A stretch of DNA of 64,000 bases from Brevibacterium album DSM 18261 (lineage in GTDB: Bacteria; Actinomycetota; Actinomycetes; Actinomycetales; Brevibacteriaceae), in contig NZ_KE384526.1 in the NCBI RefSeq assembly GCF_000426445.1, forward strand, positions 962,774-1,026,773. The letters run 5' to 3'. This document shows, one piece after another, positions 15,681 through 25,057 of this stretch. Under the pieces are notes generated by a model. The model made no database searches, was not told where the DNA came from, and saw only the letters and a program-made list of their open reading frames with translations. Numbering within the stretch: the stretch's first letter is position 1; every line of letters begins with the position of its first letter. The position numbers and the translations under genes were made by a program.

Positions 15681-17000
15681 TCAGCCGGAGAACGCGCCGA
15701 TGAGCTCGTTGGCCCCCAGCACCAGGAAGATCGCGGCGATGACCACGAGGACCGCATTGAGCCACCAGCTGTTCCTCCACTCCTTCGGCATGTGCCGGGA
15801 GTTCAGGAGGAAGAGGAGGGTGATGGCCATGAACGGCATGAAGAACGAACCCAGCACGCCGTAGGCGATGATGATGCCCACGGGCTTGCCGATGAACAGC
15901 AGGAGCATGGGCGGGAACGTGAGCCAGAGGACGTAGAACCGGTAGAACCGGCCGCCGAGGCCGCGGTCCGGGTGGTCCTCGGGCAGACCGCGGGTGCGGC
16001 CCCAGAAGTCCGCGAACATGAGCGACACGCCGTTCCACACGCCCAGCACGGAGGAGAACGAGGACGCCCAGAAGCCCACGAGGAACACGTTCGACATGAC
16101 CTCGCCGTGGCGCTCGGACAGCACATCGGCGAGGTCGAGCAGGCCCTGGTCGCCGCCCTGGATCGCGATGCCGGCCGAGTACAGGAACTCCGCGCCGATG
16201 ACGAGCATCGAGATCACGAAGAGCCCGGAGATGACGTAGGCCATCGAGTTGTCGATCCGCATGACCCGCATCCAGGCAGGCGTGCTCCAGCCCTTCTCCT
16301 TGAGCCAGTAGCCGTAGGCGGCGAGCGTGATGGTGCCGCCCACGCCGCCGGCGATGCTCAGCGTGTAGACGACACCGCCCTCGGGGATCATCGGGATGAG
16401 GCCGGTGAGCAGCTCGGGGATGTTCGGCAGGGTCGCGACGGCGAGGCCCACCACCGTCACGAACATGAGCCCCACGAGGACCGCGACGATCTTCTCGAGC
16501 GCGTGGTACTTCCCGAACCACACGAGTGCGGCGCCGATGAGGCCCGAGGCGATCCCGTAGACGATGACGTCGTAGTTCGAGTGGAAGATCGGCAGCGCGG
16601 TGGCCAGCGGCAGTGCCGAGGCCGACATCGCCGTGGCCCCGTACACGAACCCCCAGACGACGATGTAGGGGCCGAAGTAGACCGATGTCCACCTGCCGAG
16701 CCTGCGCCAGCCCTCGAAGATCGTGTGCCCGGTCGCCAGCGACCAGCGGCCGGCGCCCTCCACGAGGAAGATCTTGATGACGACGCCGGCGACAGCCGCC
16801 CACAGCAGGGCGTAGCCGTACTGCGATCCTGCGACCAGGGTGGCGACGAGGTCGCCGGCCCCGATGCCCGTCGCCGCGACGACGAGGCCGGGGCCGATCA
16901 GCTTCCATTTGGGCCGCTCCGCAGCCGCGGCGGGCACGCCGTCGGCCTCGGACCGCGCTCCGTCGGCACCGGGTGCGGTGCTCTCAGTGTTCTCATTCAC
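15681..17000 (-). CDS. Nramp-family divalent metal ion transporter
   Basis: 439 residues with a soluble acidic N terminus (1-30) and eleven or so membrane helices. The core of the first helix, GPGLVVAATGIGAGDLVATL, resembles the Nramp start (GPG-x5-A-x2-GAGDL). The canonical DPGN metal-binding motif of Mn/Fe transporters is replaced by GAGD, so this belongs to the divergent Nramp-related branch whose substrate is less certain. The later helix with EFLYSAGIAIQGGD follows a domain repeat. Upstream, TAGATT (minus strand, 17007-17012) ends six bases before GTG 17000 with no ribosome-binding site, pointing to a leaderless GTG start. Mn, Fe or Mg transport is possible; I would not choose. Confidence 0.82.
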   Translation of the reverse strand: MNENTESTAPGADGARSEADGVPAAAAERPKWKLIGPGLVVAATGIGAGDLVATLVAGSQYGYALLWAAVAGVVIKIFLVEGAGRWSLATGHTIFEGWRRLGRWTSVYFGPYIVVWGFVYGATAMSASALPLATALPIFHSNYDVIVYGIASGLIGAALVWFGKYHALEKIVAVLVGLMFVTVVGLAVATLPNIPELLTGLIPMIPEGGVVYTLSIAGGVGGTITLAAYGYWLKEKGWSTPAWMRVMRIDNSMAYVISGLFVISMLVIGAEFLYSAGIAIQGGDQGLLDLADVLSERHGEVMSNVFLVGFWASSFSSVLGVWNGVSLMFADFWGRTRGLPEDHPDRGLGGRFYRFYVLWLTFPPMLLLFIGKPVGIIIAYGVLGSFFMPFMAITLLFLLNSRHMPKEWRNSWWLNAVLVVIAAIFLVLGANELIGAFSG

Positions 17001-17147
17001 AGAGGCAATCTAGAGGACTCGACCGCCTCCTGCACAGAAGGGTGCTCGAACCGCAGGTCAGGAGTGCCCGCCGGCCATGAGCGCGGGCACCCGTGCATGC
17101 TGCTCTGGACGGGCACCGCACGGAGACAGGCACCCGGGCCCGCACGC

Positions 17148-17468
17148 TCACACGTCGTCGTCCGCGGCGAAGCCACCTTCGCCCTCCCAGTTCTCGACCA
17201 GCCCCGTCTTCGACTCGGAGAACTTCAGCCGGACGCCGGAGCCGCGACCGTCCTCCCCGTCCGGGAGGAAGACCGCACCCAGTCTCTCCAGGGCCGTGCG
17301 CAGCGCTTTGACCTGCACCGGGTCGAGGCTGCCCCGCCCCTTCTCGAAATCGCGCAGCTGGCCCCGCGTGAGACCGGCGGCGTCCGCCGTGTAGGTCGCC
17401 GAGGTCTGCACCAGCGCCCGGGCGGCGCGCGCGAGGTGACCGGTGAAGCGCACTGTGTTCTCCGTCAT
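17148..17468 (-). CDS. Small XRE-type helix-turn-helix regulator
   Basis: 106 residues. Residues 8-75 read as an XRE-like helix-turn-helix: ARAARALVQTSATYTADAAG, then LTRGQLRDFEKGRGSL and VKALRTALERLGAVFLPDGE, followed by a GVRLKF strand. The pattern (FEKG, then RxALExxGxxF and GxGVRL) is common in short one-domain regulators of proteobacteria and actinobacteria. The last 20 residues are acidic. Targets are unknown; nearest neighbours are the Nramp gene (co-oriented, 147 bases downstream) and tRNA-Ser. The start is ATG 17468; a longer upstream reading is open but lacks domain content. Confidence 0.72.
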   Translation of the reverse strand: MTENTVRFTGHLARAARALVQTSATYTADAAGLTRGQLRDFEKGRGSLDPVQVKALRTALERLGAVFLPDGEDGRGSGVRLKFSESKTGLVENWEGEGGFAADDDV

Positions 17469-17681
17469 AGCACCAGCCTGCCAGACGCGATCCGCTAGGC
17501 GAAGAGGACGGCGCACGGATGAGAGAGCGGATCTCGGGGAACGGTACCGCCGGGACGGCCTGCCCGCGTCCGCGCAGGGAGTCCGCTGCCGGCGCGGAAC
17601 CGGGCTGACAGTCGCCTGTCGGCCCGTCTCGGCTGCATGAGTGCGCCCTTCCTGTGCACGTGTGGACACCGAGGATGCGAA

Positions 17682-17725
17682 GAAGACCCCGCGATCTGCG
17701 TGTCTTCGCAGGTCACGGGGTCTTC
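17682..17725 (-). terminator. Terminator downstream of tRNA-Ser
   Basis: GAAGACCCCG (17682-17691) and CGGGGTCTTC (17716-17725) are exact complements with a 24-base loop. The stem begins 8 bases beyond the tRNA 3' end on the minus strand. Confidence 0.6.
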
Positions 17726-17732
17726 CAGAACG

Positions 17733-17821
17733 CGGAGCCGGTGGGATTTGAACCCACGGTCCCCCTAACGAGGGACTCCACCTTAGCAGGGTGGTGCTTT
17801 CGGCCGCTCAGCCACGACTCC
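17733..17821 (-). tRNA. tRNA-Ser (anticodon GCT)
   Basis: On the minus strand: acceptor GGAGTCG pairs with CGGCTCC (one G-U), anticodon stem CCACC/GGTGG encloses CTGCTAA with GCT at 34-36, a long class II variable arm (AGTCCCTCGTTAGGGGGAC) follows, then the T-arm GTGGGTTCAAATCCCAC. Discriminator G. The 3' CCA is not encoded (CGC follows). It reads AGC/AGU. Confidence 0.96.
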
Positions 17822-17851
17822 CCGCCGCCCGGCATTCCGGACAGCTCGACC

Positions 17852-17881
17852 AGAGTACACAAGGCAGGCCGTCCACGGCAA
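17852..17881 (-). promoter_or_regulatory. Promoter of tRNA-Ser
   Basis: Minus-strand TTGCCG (17881-17876) and TACTCT (17857-17852) with an 18-base spacer; a start near 17845 would give a leader of about 24 bases. Confidence 0.55.
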
Positions 17882-18100
17882 AGCGGAGAGCGCCGAGAGA
17901 CCGCGCCCCGCCGCTCACAGACCCTCACACGCCAGGCGCCCAGCGGGCCACCGGTGCGGTATCAACGAAACCTCAATCTCCGGCCTTTACTATGGGAGCC
18001 TCTGGTCCGTCGGGGCCGGAGATCGGACCAGTCGCGCCCCGGGCCCACCGCGAGTCCCGGGCCGCGCGCATGACCCCTGCACCATCGAGGAGACACGCCA

Positions 18101-20365
18101 GTGGCCGAAGACGAGAGCCGGCGGAGAGGCGAGGACCCGGGCGGCGAGAAGCCGTCCGGGCAGACCGGACCCATCCGGGCCTCCCGCCGTGCACGTCTGC
18201 GCGGTCTCGACGGAGTCCGTCGCGATGATCACCGCGCCCCGCAGAGCGCCGCCGACTCCGCCCAGCAGCCCCCGGCAGCCCGCCGCGAGGACCGCGGCCA
18301 GGCGGCGTCGGGCCCGGCAGCGCCCGCCCCCGGCAGCACCTCGTCCTCCGGCTCCCCCGGCGCACATCCCCCGGAGGCAGACCCCCTCCCCTCGCGCCGC
18401 TCCCGCCGCGCCGCCCGCACCCAGGAGGCCTCCGCCCCCGGGGCTTCCGGCCCGCAGACCTCCGCCTCCCGAGCTCCCGGCCCGCAGGACGACAGCCGCC
18501 GGGCAGCTTCGGCCCCCGCCCCTGAGCCGAGCACCCCGGCCGCCGGCTGGGCTCCCCTCTCCTCGGTCGATGCCGCCGAGCTGGGGACCGGCTCGCCCCG
18601 GCACGCCTCTCGCGCGGTCGGGACGGGCGCAGGAGGTGCCGCGGCAGGTGCTGCGACCTCCTCGGGCTCCGGCTCCCGCGCTGCCGCGAAGGCCTCCGCG
18701 AGCCCCCGCCGGGAGGCTGCCTCGGCTTGCCGCACCGACTCTGCGGCGGAGCACCCCTCGGCGGAGCACCCCTCCCCGCCCCAGCCCTCACGCCGCAGCC
18801 GCCGCGACACCCACGCCGCAGCCGCCGCTCCCGCAGACGCCCAGCCGCGCCATTCGCGCCGCACGGGCGAGGGCTTCAGCTCCCTCGTGCGCTGGACCAC
18901 CCTCGGCACGCTTCTGCCGGGCCTCGGCCTCATCCACGGCAGGCACCGGCGCGGCTGGATCGTGCTCATCGGCTTCCTCGCCGTCATCGCCGTCGTGATC
19001 GGCTGGATCGTCTGGCGCACTCCGGTGCGGGCGCTCGCGCGCGTGGCCGGCGATCCTATCCTCCTCTACTCGATCGCGGGCGCCCTCGCCGTCGCCGTGG
19101 TCATCTGGATCATCACGATCCTGCGCTCCTACCGGGTCCTGCGCCGGGGAACCCGGATGACCTCCCCGCAGCGCGGCCTCGGCTGGGCGCTCGTCGCCGC
19201 GCTCATCGTGTGCGTCGCCGTGCCCCTCGGCGTGGGCTCGGCCTACTCCAAGGTGCACGCGGACGCCATCGTCCAGGTATTCGGCCGCTCCGGCGGCGCC
19301 ATCGCGGCCAAGGACGACCTGTGGGCCGACAAGGAGAGGATCAACGTCTTCCTCATCGGACGCGACAACGGCGACGGCCGCGAGGGCACCCGCCCCGACA
19401 CCATGCTCGTGGCCTCCATCGACACCCGGGCCGGCGACACCACCCTCATCAGCGTGCCCCGCAACCTCAACCGCGCCCAGTTCCCCGAGGGCAGCGCACT
19501 GGCCGAGCGGTTCCCCCTGGGCTTCGACGGCTTCGGCCCCGACGAGAGCCTCATCAACGCCGTCTGGACCTGGGCCGAGCAGAACCCGGAGTCCGTGGGC
19601 GAGGTCTCCGAAGGCCTCGATGTCGGCATGGAGGCCACCATGCAGGCGGTCGAGGGCTCCCTGGGCCTCGACGTCGACTACTACACGAGCGTGGACATGG
19701 CCGGGTTCGAGGACGTCATCGATGCGATCGGGGGCGTGCGCATCGACGTGGAGCGCCCCATCCCCATGGGCGGGGGCACCAATATGAACACCGGCCTGAA
19801 GAACCCGATCAACGACTGGATCGACCCCGGCGAACAGGTGCTGCGCGGCAAGAAGGCCCTCTGGTACGTCCGCTCCCGCGACGGCGCGGACAACTACGAC
19901 CGCATGTGCCGTCAGCAGCGCATGATCAAGACGACGCTCGACCAGATCAACCCGCAGGAGCTCGCCGCGGCCTACCCCAAGCTCGCGGGCTCGGCCGAGC
20001 GCAACATCCAGACGGACATCGCGCAGAACGAGGTGCCCGCCTTCGTCGAGCTCGCGATCGCCATGCAGCGCAGCGAGATCAAGTCCGCCCAGATCAACAA
20101 CGATGTCGTGGCGACCGTCAGCCCGGACTACGAGGCGCTCCACAGCTGGGTGCAGGAGCAGATCAACCCGGCAGAGCCCAGCCAGGCCGAGGAGGCCTCG
20201 GGCGGCGAGACCGCGGAGGAGGCCCCTGAGGAGGAGCCGACCCCCGAGGCGACCGAGGAGCCCGAGCAGGGCGTGGAGAACGCCGAGGGCAAGTGCTACC
20301 CGCGCGGCTACGAGCCCAGCTCGGGCTGGCCCGGCTGGCCCGGCCCCGGCGGAGAGCAGGAGTGA
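18101..20365 (+). CDS. LytR-CpsA-Psr (LCP) family wall polymer ligase
   Basis: 754 residues. LCP proteins transfer undecaprenyl-linked polymers such as teichoic acids or arabinogalactan to peptidoglycan outside the membrane. Residues 1-260 are a very long Ala/Pro/Ser/Arg-rich region, probably disordered and cytosolic. Hydrophobic segments follow at about 262-280, 285-305, 320-340 and 361-380. The LCP domain spans about 410-660: DKERINVFLIGRDNGD, GTRPDTMLVASID, LISVPRNLNR, a late GKKALWYVRSRDGADNYDRM and MCRQQRMI, with the Arg and Asp residues that bind pyrophosphate. The C-terminal tail is acidic and ends with a Cys-containing GKCYPRGYEP. The start is GTG 18101 with GAGGAGA about 8 bases upstream. 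It overlaps the next gene in GTGA. Confidence 0.88.
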   Translation: MAEDESRRRGEDPGGEKPSGQTGPIRASRRARLRGLDGVRRDDHRAPQSAADSAQQPPAARREDRGQAASGPAAPAPGSTSSSGSPGAHPPEADPLPSRRSRRAARTQEASAPGASGPQTSASRAPGPQDDSRRAASAPAPEPSTPAAGWAPLSSVDAAELGTGSPRHASRAVGTGAGGAAAGAATSSGSGSRAAAKASASPRREAASACRTDSAAEHPSAEHPSPPQPSRRSRRDTHAAAAAPADAQPRHSRRTGEGFSSLVRWTTLGTLLPGLGLIHGRHRRGWIVLIGFLAVIAVVIGWIVWRTPVRALARVAGDPILLYSIAGALAVAVVIWIITILRSYRVLRRGTRMTSPQRGLGWALVAALIVCVAVPLGVGSAYSKVHADAIVQVFGRSGGAIAAKDDLWADKERINVFLIGRDNGDGREGTRPDTMLVASIDTRAGDTTLISVPRNLNRAQFPEGSALAERFPLGFDGFGPDESLINAVWTWAEQNPESVGEVSEGLDVGMEATMQAVEGSLGLDVDYYTSVDMAGFEDVIDAIGGVRIDVERPIPMGGGTNMNTGLKNPINDWIDPGEQVLRGKKALWYVRSRDGADNYDRMCRQQRMIKTTLDQINPQELAAAYPKLAGSAERNIQTDIAQNEVPAFVELAIAMQRSEIKSAQINNDVVATVSPDYEALHSWVQEQINPAEPSQAEEASGGETAEEAPEEEPTPEATEEPEQGVENAEGKCYPRGYEPSSGWPGWPGPGGEQE

Positions 20366-22443
20366 GCCCAGCGCTGCGGATCGGCATCGTCGGGGCCGGT
20401 CCCCGCGGCCTCATCGCCCTCGAGCGCCTGCTCGCCCACGCCCGCACGACGTCTGCCGGTGAGGCGGCACCCTCCCGCCCCGCCGCGGCTCCCGACGAGG
20501 CGGCGCCCTCCCGGGACGCACGGGAGCAGCCTGCCGCCGAGGTCTCCCTCGACATCCGCGTGTTCGATCCCCACTCCCCCGGCCCGGGCCGGGTGTGGCG
20601 CACGGACCAGCCCGGCGAGCTGCTCATGAACACCGTCCTGGACGAACAGACGGTCTTCCCGGACTCCTCCTGCCGCGTCCCCGGCACCGGCTCCGGCCCC
20701 TCCATGCCGGAATGGGCGGGATCGGCCCCCGCATCCTCCGGCCTGTTCCCGCGGCGCCGCGAGTATGGCGAGTACCTCGCCTGGTCATGGGACCGCCTGG
20801 TGACGAGCGCGCCTGCGCACGTCCGGATCGTCCACGAAGCCTGCGAGGTCCGGCAGATCCTCGACCTCCCGGAGAATGCGGACGCCCGCGCTCCCCGACG
20901 CACGGCATCCGCAATCACGGAGCCCTCTGCCGCGGCTTCCCCCGCGCCGCAGGCCTTGCGGCTCTCCGACGGCCGCACGGCGGAGGTCGACGCCGTCATC
21001 CTCTGCGTCGGTCACATCCCGGCGGCGCTGAGCGACGAACGCGCGGCCTGGAAGCGCTTCGCAGACGCAGCCGGACTCGTCTACCTGCCTCCGGGTCTGC
21101 CCGCGGAGACGCCGGTGGACCTCCTCCCGGCCGGCGAACCCGTGCTCATCCGCGGATTCGGCCTCAACTTCTTCGACCTGCAGGCCCTGCTCACCTGCGG
21201 ACGCGGCGGTGTCTTCGAACCCGAGCTCCCGGCCGGAGCCGCCCCCGCCGCACACAGCGCCCTCCCCCGCCTCCGCTACCTGCCGAGCGGCCGGGAGCCG
21301 GTGCTCATCCCGGGTTCGCGCCGCGGCGTCCCGTACCGGTGCAAGCCCCTCACGGCCGCGCACCCCCTGCCCGTGCCGCCCGGCACCGCCCTCGCCCACT
21401 TCACGGCTGAGAACATCGCACAGCTGCCGGCACGGCCGGACGGCCTGCGGTTCGACGAACAGCTCTGGCCGCTCATCCTCGCCGATCTCCGCCGGGCCTG
21501 GTACACGGCTCTCGCCCGCTCGCGCCCCGAGGTCTTCCGCGAGGATCCCGCGCTGCTGCACACCGCCCTCGCCGAGGCCACGGACCGCCACCTGCGGGAC
21601 GAACCCCGGCACGAGGCGGAGCAGTGGCACACCGCCGAGGCACGCGCCCTCGACCCCGCCGCGACCGCTGCGGAGCCGGGCCTCCTGCTGGACCTGCACC
21701 GCCTCCTGCGGCCCCTGGACGCCCACGGCTGCCGCAGCCGCGCGGAGCTGCGCACCGCCATGCTGGACTTCCTCCGCGCGGACCTCGCGGCCTCGCTCAC
21801 GGGACCGGAGCTCTCGCCGGAGAAGGCGCTGTTCCCCGTGCTGTGGCAGGCGCGGCTGCTGCTCAAGGAGCTCGTCGCCGAGGAGCGGGTGGAGCCGGCG
21901 AGCTTCGTCACCGAGGTGCGCGGCTGGTTCGAGGACTTCGTCTCCGGCATCTGCGACGGTCCTCCTCCGCAGCGCTTCGCCGAGCTCATCGCCCTGGCGG
22001 AGGCCGGGATCGTGGACTTCGCGGGCCCTCAGGTGAGGATCGGCACCTCGCGCGCGGGAGAGCCGGCGGGCTTCACGGCGACGTCATCCGCCGTGGACGG
22101 CGAGCTGCGGGCGCGAGCGCTCGTGGACGCGAGCTCACCGGCGAACCGGGTCACGCAGGCCGCTGACCGGCTCATCCGCGGAATGCTCGACCGCGGTCAG
22201 CTCACCGCGGCCGAGCATCGGCTCGACGAGACCACTGTGGCTCCCTCCACGGGTCTCGCGGTCACCGGGTCGCCCTATCGGACGGTCGACGCGCGCGGGC
22301 GCGTCCACCCCGCGCGCTTCGTGCTCTCGCTCCAGCTGTCCTCGGTCCAGCTGGGCCTCGCGATCGCGGCGAACCCGCAGTCCGATGCCCGCATCTTCCG
22401 CGATGCCGATGCCGTGGCCCGGGCAGTGCTCGCCCTGTGCTGA
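20362..22443 (+). CDS. FAD/NAD(P)-binding protein (NAD_binding_9 type)
   Basis: 693 residues. The N terminus LRIGIVGAGPRGLIALERLL is a Rossmann dinucleotide fold (GxGxxG) of the FAD-NAD(P)-binding_9 family, and DAVILCVGHIP and EPVLIRGFGLNFFDLQALLT mark later parts of the fold. Relatives include hydroxylases and oxidoreductases of varied natural-product and wall-related pathways; the substrate is unknown. The start is the GTG at 20362, whose GTGA overlaps the LCP stop, with a GGAG-like site upstream, so translation is coupled to the LCP gene. It converges on the YhgE gene with a 22-base gap. Compared with typical one-domain flavoproteins (350-450 residues) it is long; the extra part (about 370-560) is helical and Glu/Arg-rich. 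Confidence 0.75.
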   Translation: MSPALRIGIVGAGPRGLIALERLLAHARTTSAGEAAPSRPAAAPDEAAPSRDAREQPAAEVSLDIRVFDPHSPGPGRVWRTDQPGELLMNTVLDEQTVFPDSSCRVPGTGSGPSMPEWAGSAPASSGLFPRRREYGEYLAWSWDRLVTSAPAHVRIVHEACEVRQILDLPENADARAPRRTASAITEPSAAASPAPQALRLSDGRTAEVDAVILCVGHIPAALSDERAAWKRFADAAGLVYLPPGLPAETPVDLLPAGEPVLIRGFGLNFFDLQALLTCGRGGVFEPELPAGAAPAAHSALPRLRYLPSGREPVLIPGSRRGVPYRCKPLTAAHPLPVPPGTALAHFTAENIAQLPARPDGLRFDEQLWPLILADLRRAWYTALARSRPEVFREDPALLHTALAEATDRHLRDEPRHEAEQWHTAEARALDPAATAAEPGLLLDLHRLLRPLDAHGCRSRAELRTAMLDFLRADLAASLTGPELSPEKALFPVLWQARLLLKELVAEERVEPASFVTEVRGWFEDFVSGICDGPPPQRFAELIALAEAGIVDFAGPQVRIGTSRAGEPAGFTATSSAVDGELRARALVDASSPANRVTQAADRLIRGMLDRGQLTAAEHRLDETTVAPSTGLAVTGSPYRTVDARGRVHPARFVLSLQLSSVQLGLAIAANPQSDARIFRDADAVARAVLALC

Positions 22444-22465
22444 GGGGCACGCTCTCAGCCGGCCC

Positions 22466-25057
22466 TCACGCGCCTGAGCGGGACAGCCGGGCGAGGCCCT
22501 TCGAACCCGCCACGCGGCTGCGCGCAACGGCGGTGATCGACCCGATCAGCCCCAGCACGAACCAGCCCAGCAGCCCGCCGAACGCCGCTCCGAGCCCCGG
22601 TGAGCCTGCGGCCAGCGCCGTCATGCCGTTCATCGCGGGGGTGAGCGGGAGGAACGGCGCGAAGGCGTCGAACCAGGCGGGCGTGGCGCTGAACAGGCGG
22701 CCTGCGACCGCGAGCACGACGGCCGCCACGGACACGAGCCTCCCGAAGCCGCCCAGCCACGCCGTGAGCGCGAAGTTCACGACCGTGAACACGAGCGCGG
22801 CGACGAGGAGCAGGCACAGCAGCGGCCCCACGTCGAACAGCGGCATGTCCAGCACCGTGACGGCCAGGACCATGAGCACGACGGCCTGCACCGCGCCCAC
22901 GACCAGACCCGGCACCAGCCCCTTCAGCAGCACCGCCCACGAGGAGGCGCGCGAGGTCAGCGCACTCGCCGGCACCGCGCGCAGCACGGTGTACACGACC
23001 AGAGCGCCGATCCACATCGCCATGACCACGAGCATCGCGATGGTCGAGTTCTGCGCGAGGCCGCTGAAGCCGCCCGCGTCATCCGTCACGGACTCGGACA
23101 CGACCTCGGCGAGATTGTCCCGCTCCGACTGGCTGTAGCTGGGCACCTGCTCCGCCCCCTCGGCGATGCCGTCCGCGAACTGCTCCGTGCCCTCGGCGAG
23201 CTGGCCGGTCCCCTCGGTGAGCATGCCGATGCCCTGCGCCAGCTGGGACACGCCGCCGGTGTACTGGTCCAAGCCGTCGCCGAACTCGCCCATGCCCGCG
23301 CCGAGCTCGTCCGCACCGTCGGACAGCTGCACCGCGCCGTCGGACAGGGGACCCATCCCCTCGGAGAGCTGGCCCGCGCCGTCGGCGAGCTCACCCGCAC
23401 CGTCCGAGAGCTGGCCGGCGCCGTCGGAGAGCTCCGCGGCGCCGCTGCCCGCGTCCCTGATGCCCTCGGCCAGCGGCCCCATGCCGTCGGCGAGCAGCTG
23501 CGTGCCGTCGACCAGCCCGCCCGCGCCGTCGGCGAGGTCCGAGGCACCGCCGCGCAGCTCCTCCGAGGCCGAGAGCAGGGCCGGGGCCTGCTCCTCGAGC
23601 TCGGCCATGCCGTCGGCGGCCTGGCGTGCGCCCTCGGCCACGCCCTCGGCGCCGTCGGCCACACCGGAGGCCCCGTCCCGCAGGGACTGACCGGTGGCCG
23701 GATCCGCCTGATCGAGCGCGCCCGCCCCCGTGCCGAGGCCCGTCGCCGCGCCGGAGGCCGCCGCGGCCACAGCGAGCTCCGTGCACGCCGAGGCGTCCTC
23801 GCTGTCCGCGCACAGCTGCTCGGCCTGCCCCTGGAGCGCCGCAGCCTGCTCACCCGTGAGGAACCCCTGCTCCGCGAGCCCGGCCAGGCTCGTCGTTGCG
23901 GGGTTCTGCGCGATCTGCCCCGCACCCTCGGCGCCGCTCTCCAGCTCGCCGTGGACGGCGTCGAGGCCGTCGGACACGCCTCCGGCACCGGAAGCCACCT
24001 GCTCGGCGCCGTCGGCGAGCTCGCCGAGGCCGCCTCCGCTGCCGGCGCCTGCAAGCCCTTCGACGATCCCGTCGATCCCCTCCGTGTACTCGTCCACGCC
24101 CTCGGAGAGCTGGCCCGCACCCGCTGACAGGTCGGACGCGCCGTCCGCGAGCTGCTGGGTCTGATCGGGCAGATCGGCGGCACCCGGGCTGCCGTCCGCA
24201 CCGCTGTACATCTGGTCGATCCCCGCGGAGAGCTGCCCGGCCCCGTCCGAGAGCTCATCGGCGCCGCCGGCGAGCTCATCGGCACCTCCGGCGAGTTCGT
24301 CCACGCCGCCCGAGACCCGGCCGATGCCGTCGGCGAGGCCGTCCGCACCCTCGGAGAGCGCGCCGACGCCGTCGCGCATCTGCCCGAACCCGTCCGTGAG
24401 CTCGCCGCTGTTCGCATCGAGCTCCTCGCTGCCGGCAGCCAGCTCGCCCACACCCGTGTCGAGCTCACCGGCACCGGTGGCGAGCTCGTCCGCGGCATCT
24501 CCCATCTCCTCCATCTGCTCGCCCATGTCCGTGAAGCCCATGAGCACCTGGTCGAGGTAGTTCTGGGACCACATCGCGTTGAACTGCGAGGTGGCGGCCG
24601 AGGTGACGGCGGTCGCGATCGCGGAGTCGATGAGCGGGGAGGAGGCGGAGTTCCGCACGTCCAGGGTCGCCTGCCGCGCCCGCATGGGGTCCTCGTCGCC
24701 GGAGGAGGTCACGGCCTCGGAGAAGCCCTCCGGGATCGTGACGACGGCGGCGTACCTGCCCTCGGCGAGTCCGTCCTCGGCGTCCTCGGCATCGGAGAGC
24801 ACCCAGCTGATGTTGTCGTCGGAGTCGCTGTCCACGAGGCCGGCCGCCAGCTGGCGTCCCAGCGGCACCGTCTGCCCGTCGATCTCCGCGCCCTCGTCCG
24901 TGTTGACGATCGCGGCGTCAACCCGGTCCAGCCGCTCGCCCATCTTCCAGGTCGCGAGGACGAAGCCCGCCGCGATGAGCACGGGCACGAGGATGAGCCC
25001 CAGCACAGTGACCCAGGAGGCCCGCCGGTCCGTGTCTGCGCGTTCGAACGTCGCCAT
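22466..25057 (-). CDS. YhgE/Pip-family membrane protein with heptad-repeat ectodomain
   Basis: 863 residues. One membrane helix near the N terminus (about 14-36) is followed by the YhgE/Pip N-terminal domain (AAIVNTDEGAEIDGQTVPLG). Then come some 450 residues built of Leu-x-x-Gly heptads (LSDGAGQLSDGAGELADGAG is one stretch), the family's xxxLxxG repeats. Five or six C-terminal helices follow from about residue 650 (AMLVVMAMWIGALVVYTVL and on). Related proteins include the Lactococcus phage infection protein and secretion-associated EsaA. The ectodomain should form a long coiled rod outside the membrane. Its ATG overlaps the MMPL stop (TGATG), so the two are translated together. Export or wall-lipid function alongside MMPL is inferred. 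Confidence 0.88.
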   Translation of the reverse strand: MATFERADTDRRASWVTVLGLILVPVLIAAGFVLATWKMGERLDRVDAAIVNTDEGAEIDGQTVPLGRQLAAGLVDSDSDDNISWVLSDAEDAEDGLAEGRYAAVVTIPEGFSEAVTSSGDEDPMRARQATLDVRNSASSPLIDSAIATAVTSAATSQFNAMWSQNYLDQVLMGFTDMGEQMEEMGDAADELATGAGELDTGVGELAAGSEELDANSGELTDGFGQMRDGVGALSEGADGLADGIGRVSGGVDELAGGADELAGGADELSDGAGQLSAGIDQMYSGADGSPGAADLPDQTQQLADGASDLSAGAGQLSEGVDEYTEGIDGIVEGLAGAGSGGGLGELADGAEQVASGAGGVSDGLDAVHGELESGAEGAGQIAQNPATTSLAGLAEQGFLTGEQAAALQGQAEQLCADSEDASACTELAVAAAASGAATGLGTGAGALDQADPATGQSLRDGASGVADGAEGVAEGARQAADGMAELEEQAPALLSASEELRGGASDLADGAGGLVDGTQLLADGMGPLAEGIRDAGSGAAELSDGAGQLSDGAGELADGAGQLSEGMGPLSDGAVQLSDGADELGAGMGEFGDGLDQYTGGVSQLAQGIGMLTEGTGQLAEGTEQFADGIAEGAEQVPSYSQSERDNLAEVVSESVTDDAGGFSGLAQNSTIAMLVVMAMWIGALVVYTVLRAVPASALTSRASSWAVLLKGLVPGLVVGAVQAVVLMVLAVTVLDMPLFDVGPLLCLLLVAALVFTVVNFALTAWLGGFGRLVSVAAVVLAVAGRLFSATPAWFDAFAPFLPLTPAMNGMTALAAGSPGLGAAFGGLLGWFVLGLIGSITAVARSRVAGSKGLARLSRSGA

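Noticed and set aside
13657..16908. A 1083-residue minus-strand reading frame across pckG and the Nramp gene
   Set aside because: It is an artefact of high-GC codon use opposite pckG; it is Arg/Gly/His-rich with no domain, whereas pckG on the plus strand is unmistakable.
15681..17000. Manganese riboswitch upstream of the Nramp gene
   Set aside because: The likely transcript is leaderless, leaving no room for an RNA element.
17495..17716. Small reading frames between the XRE gene and tRNA-Ser
   Set aside because: No ribosome-binding site, no domain, and they overlap the tRNA terminator.
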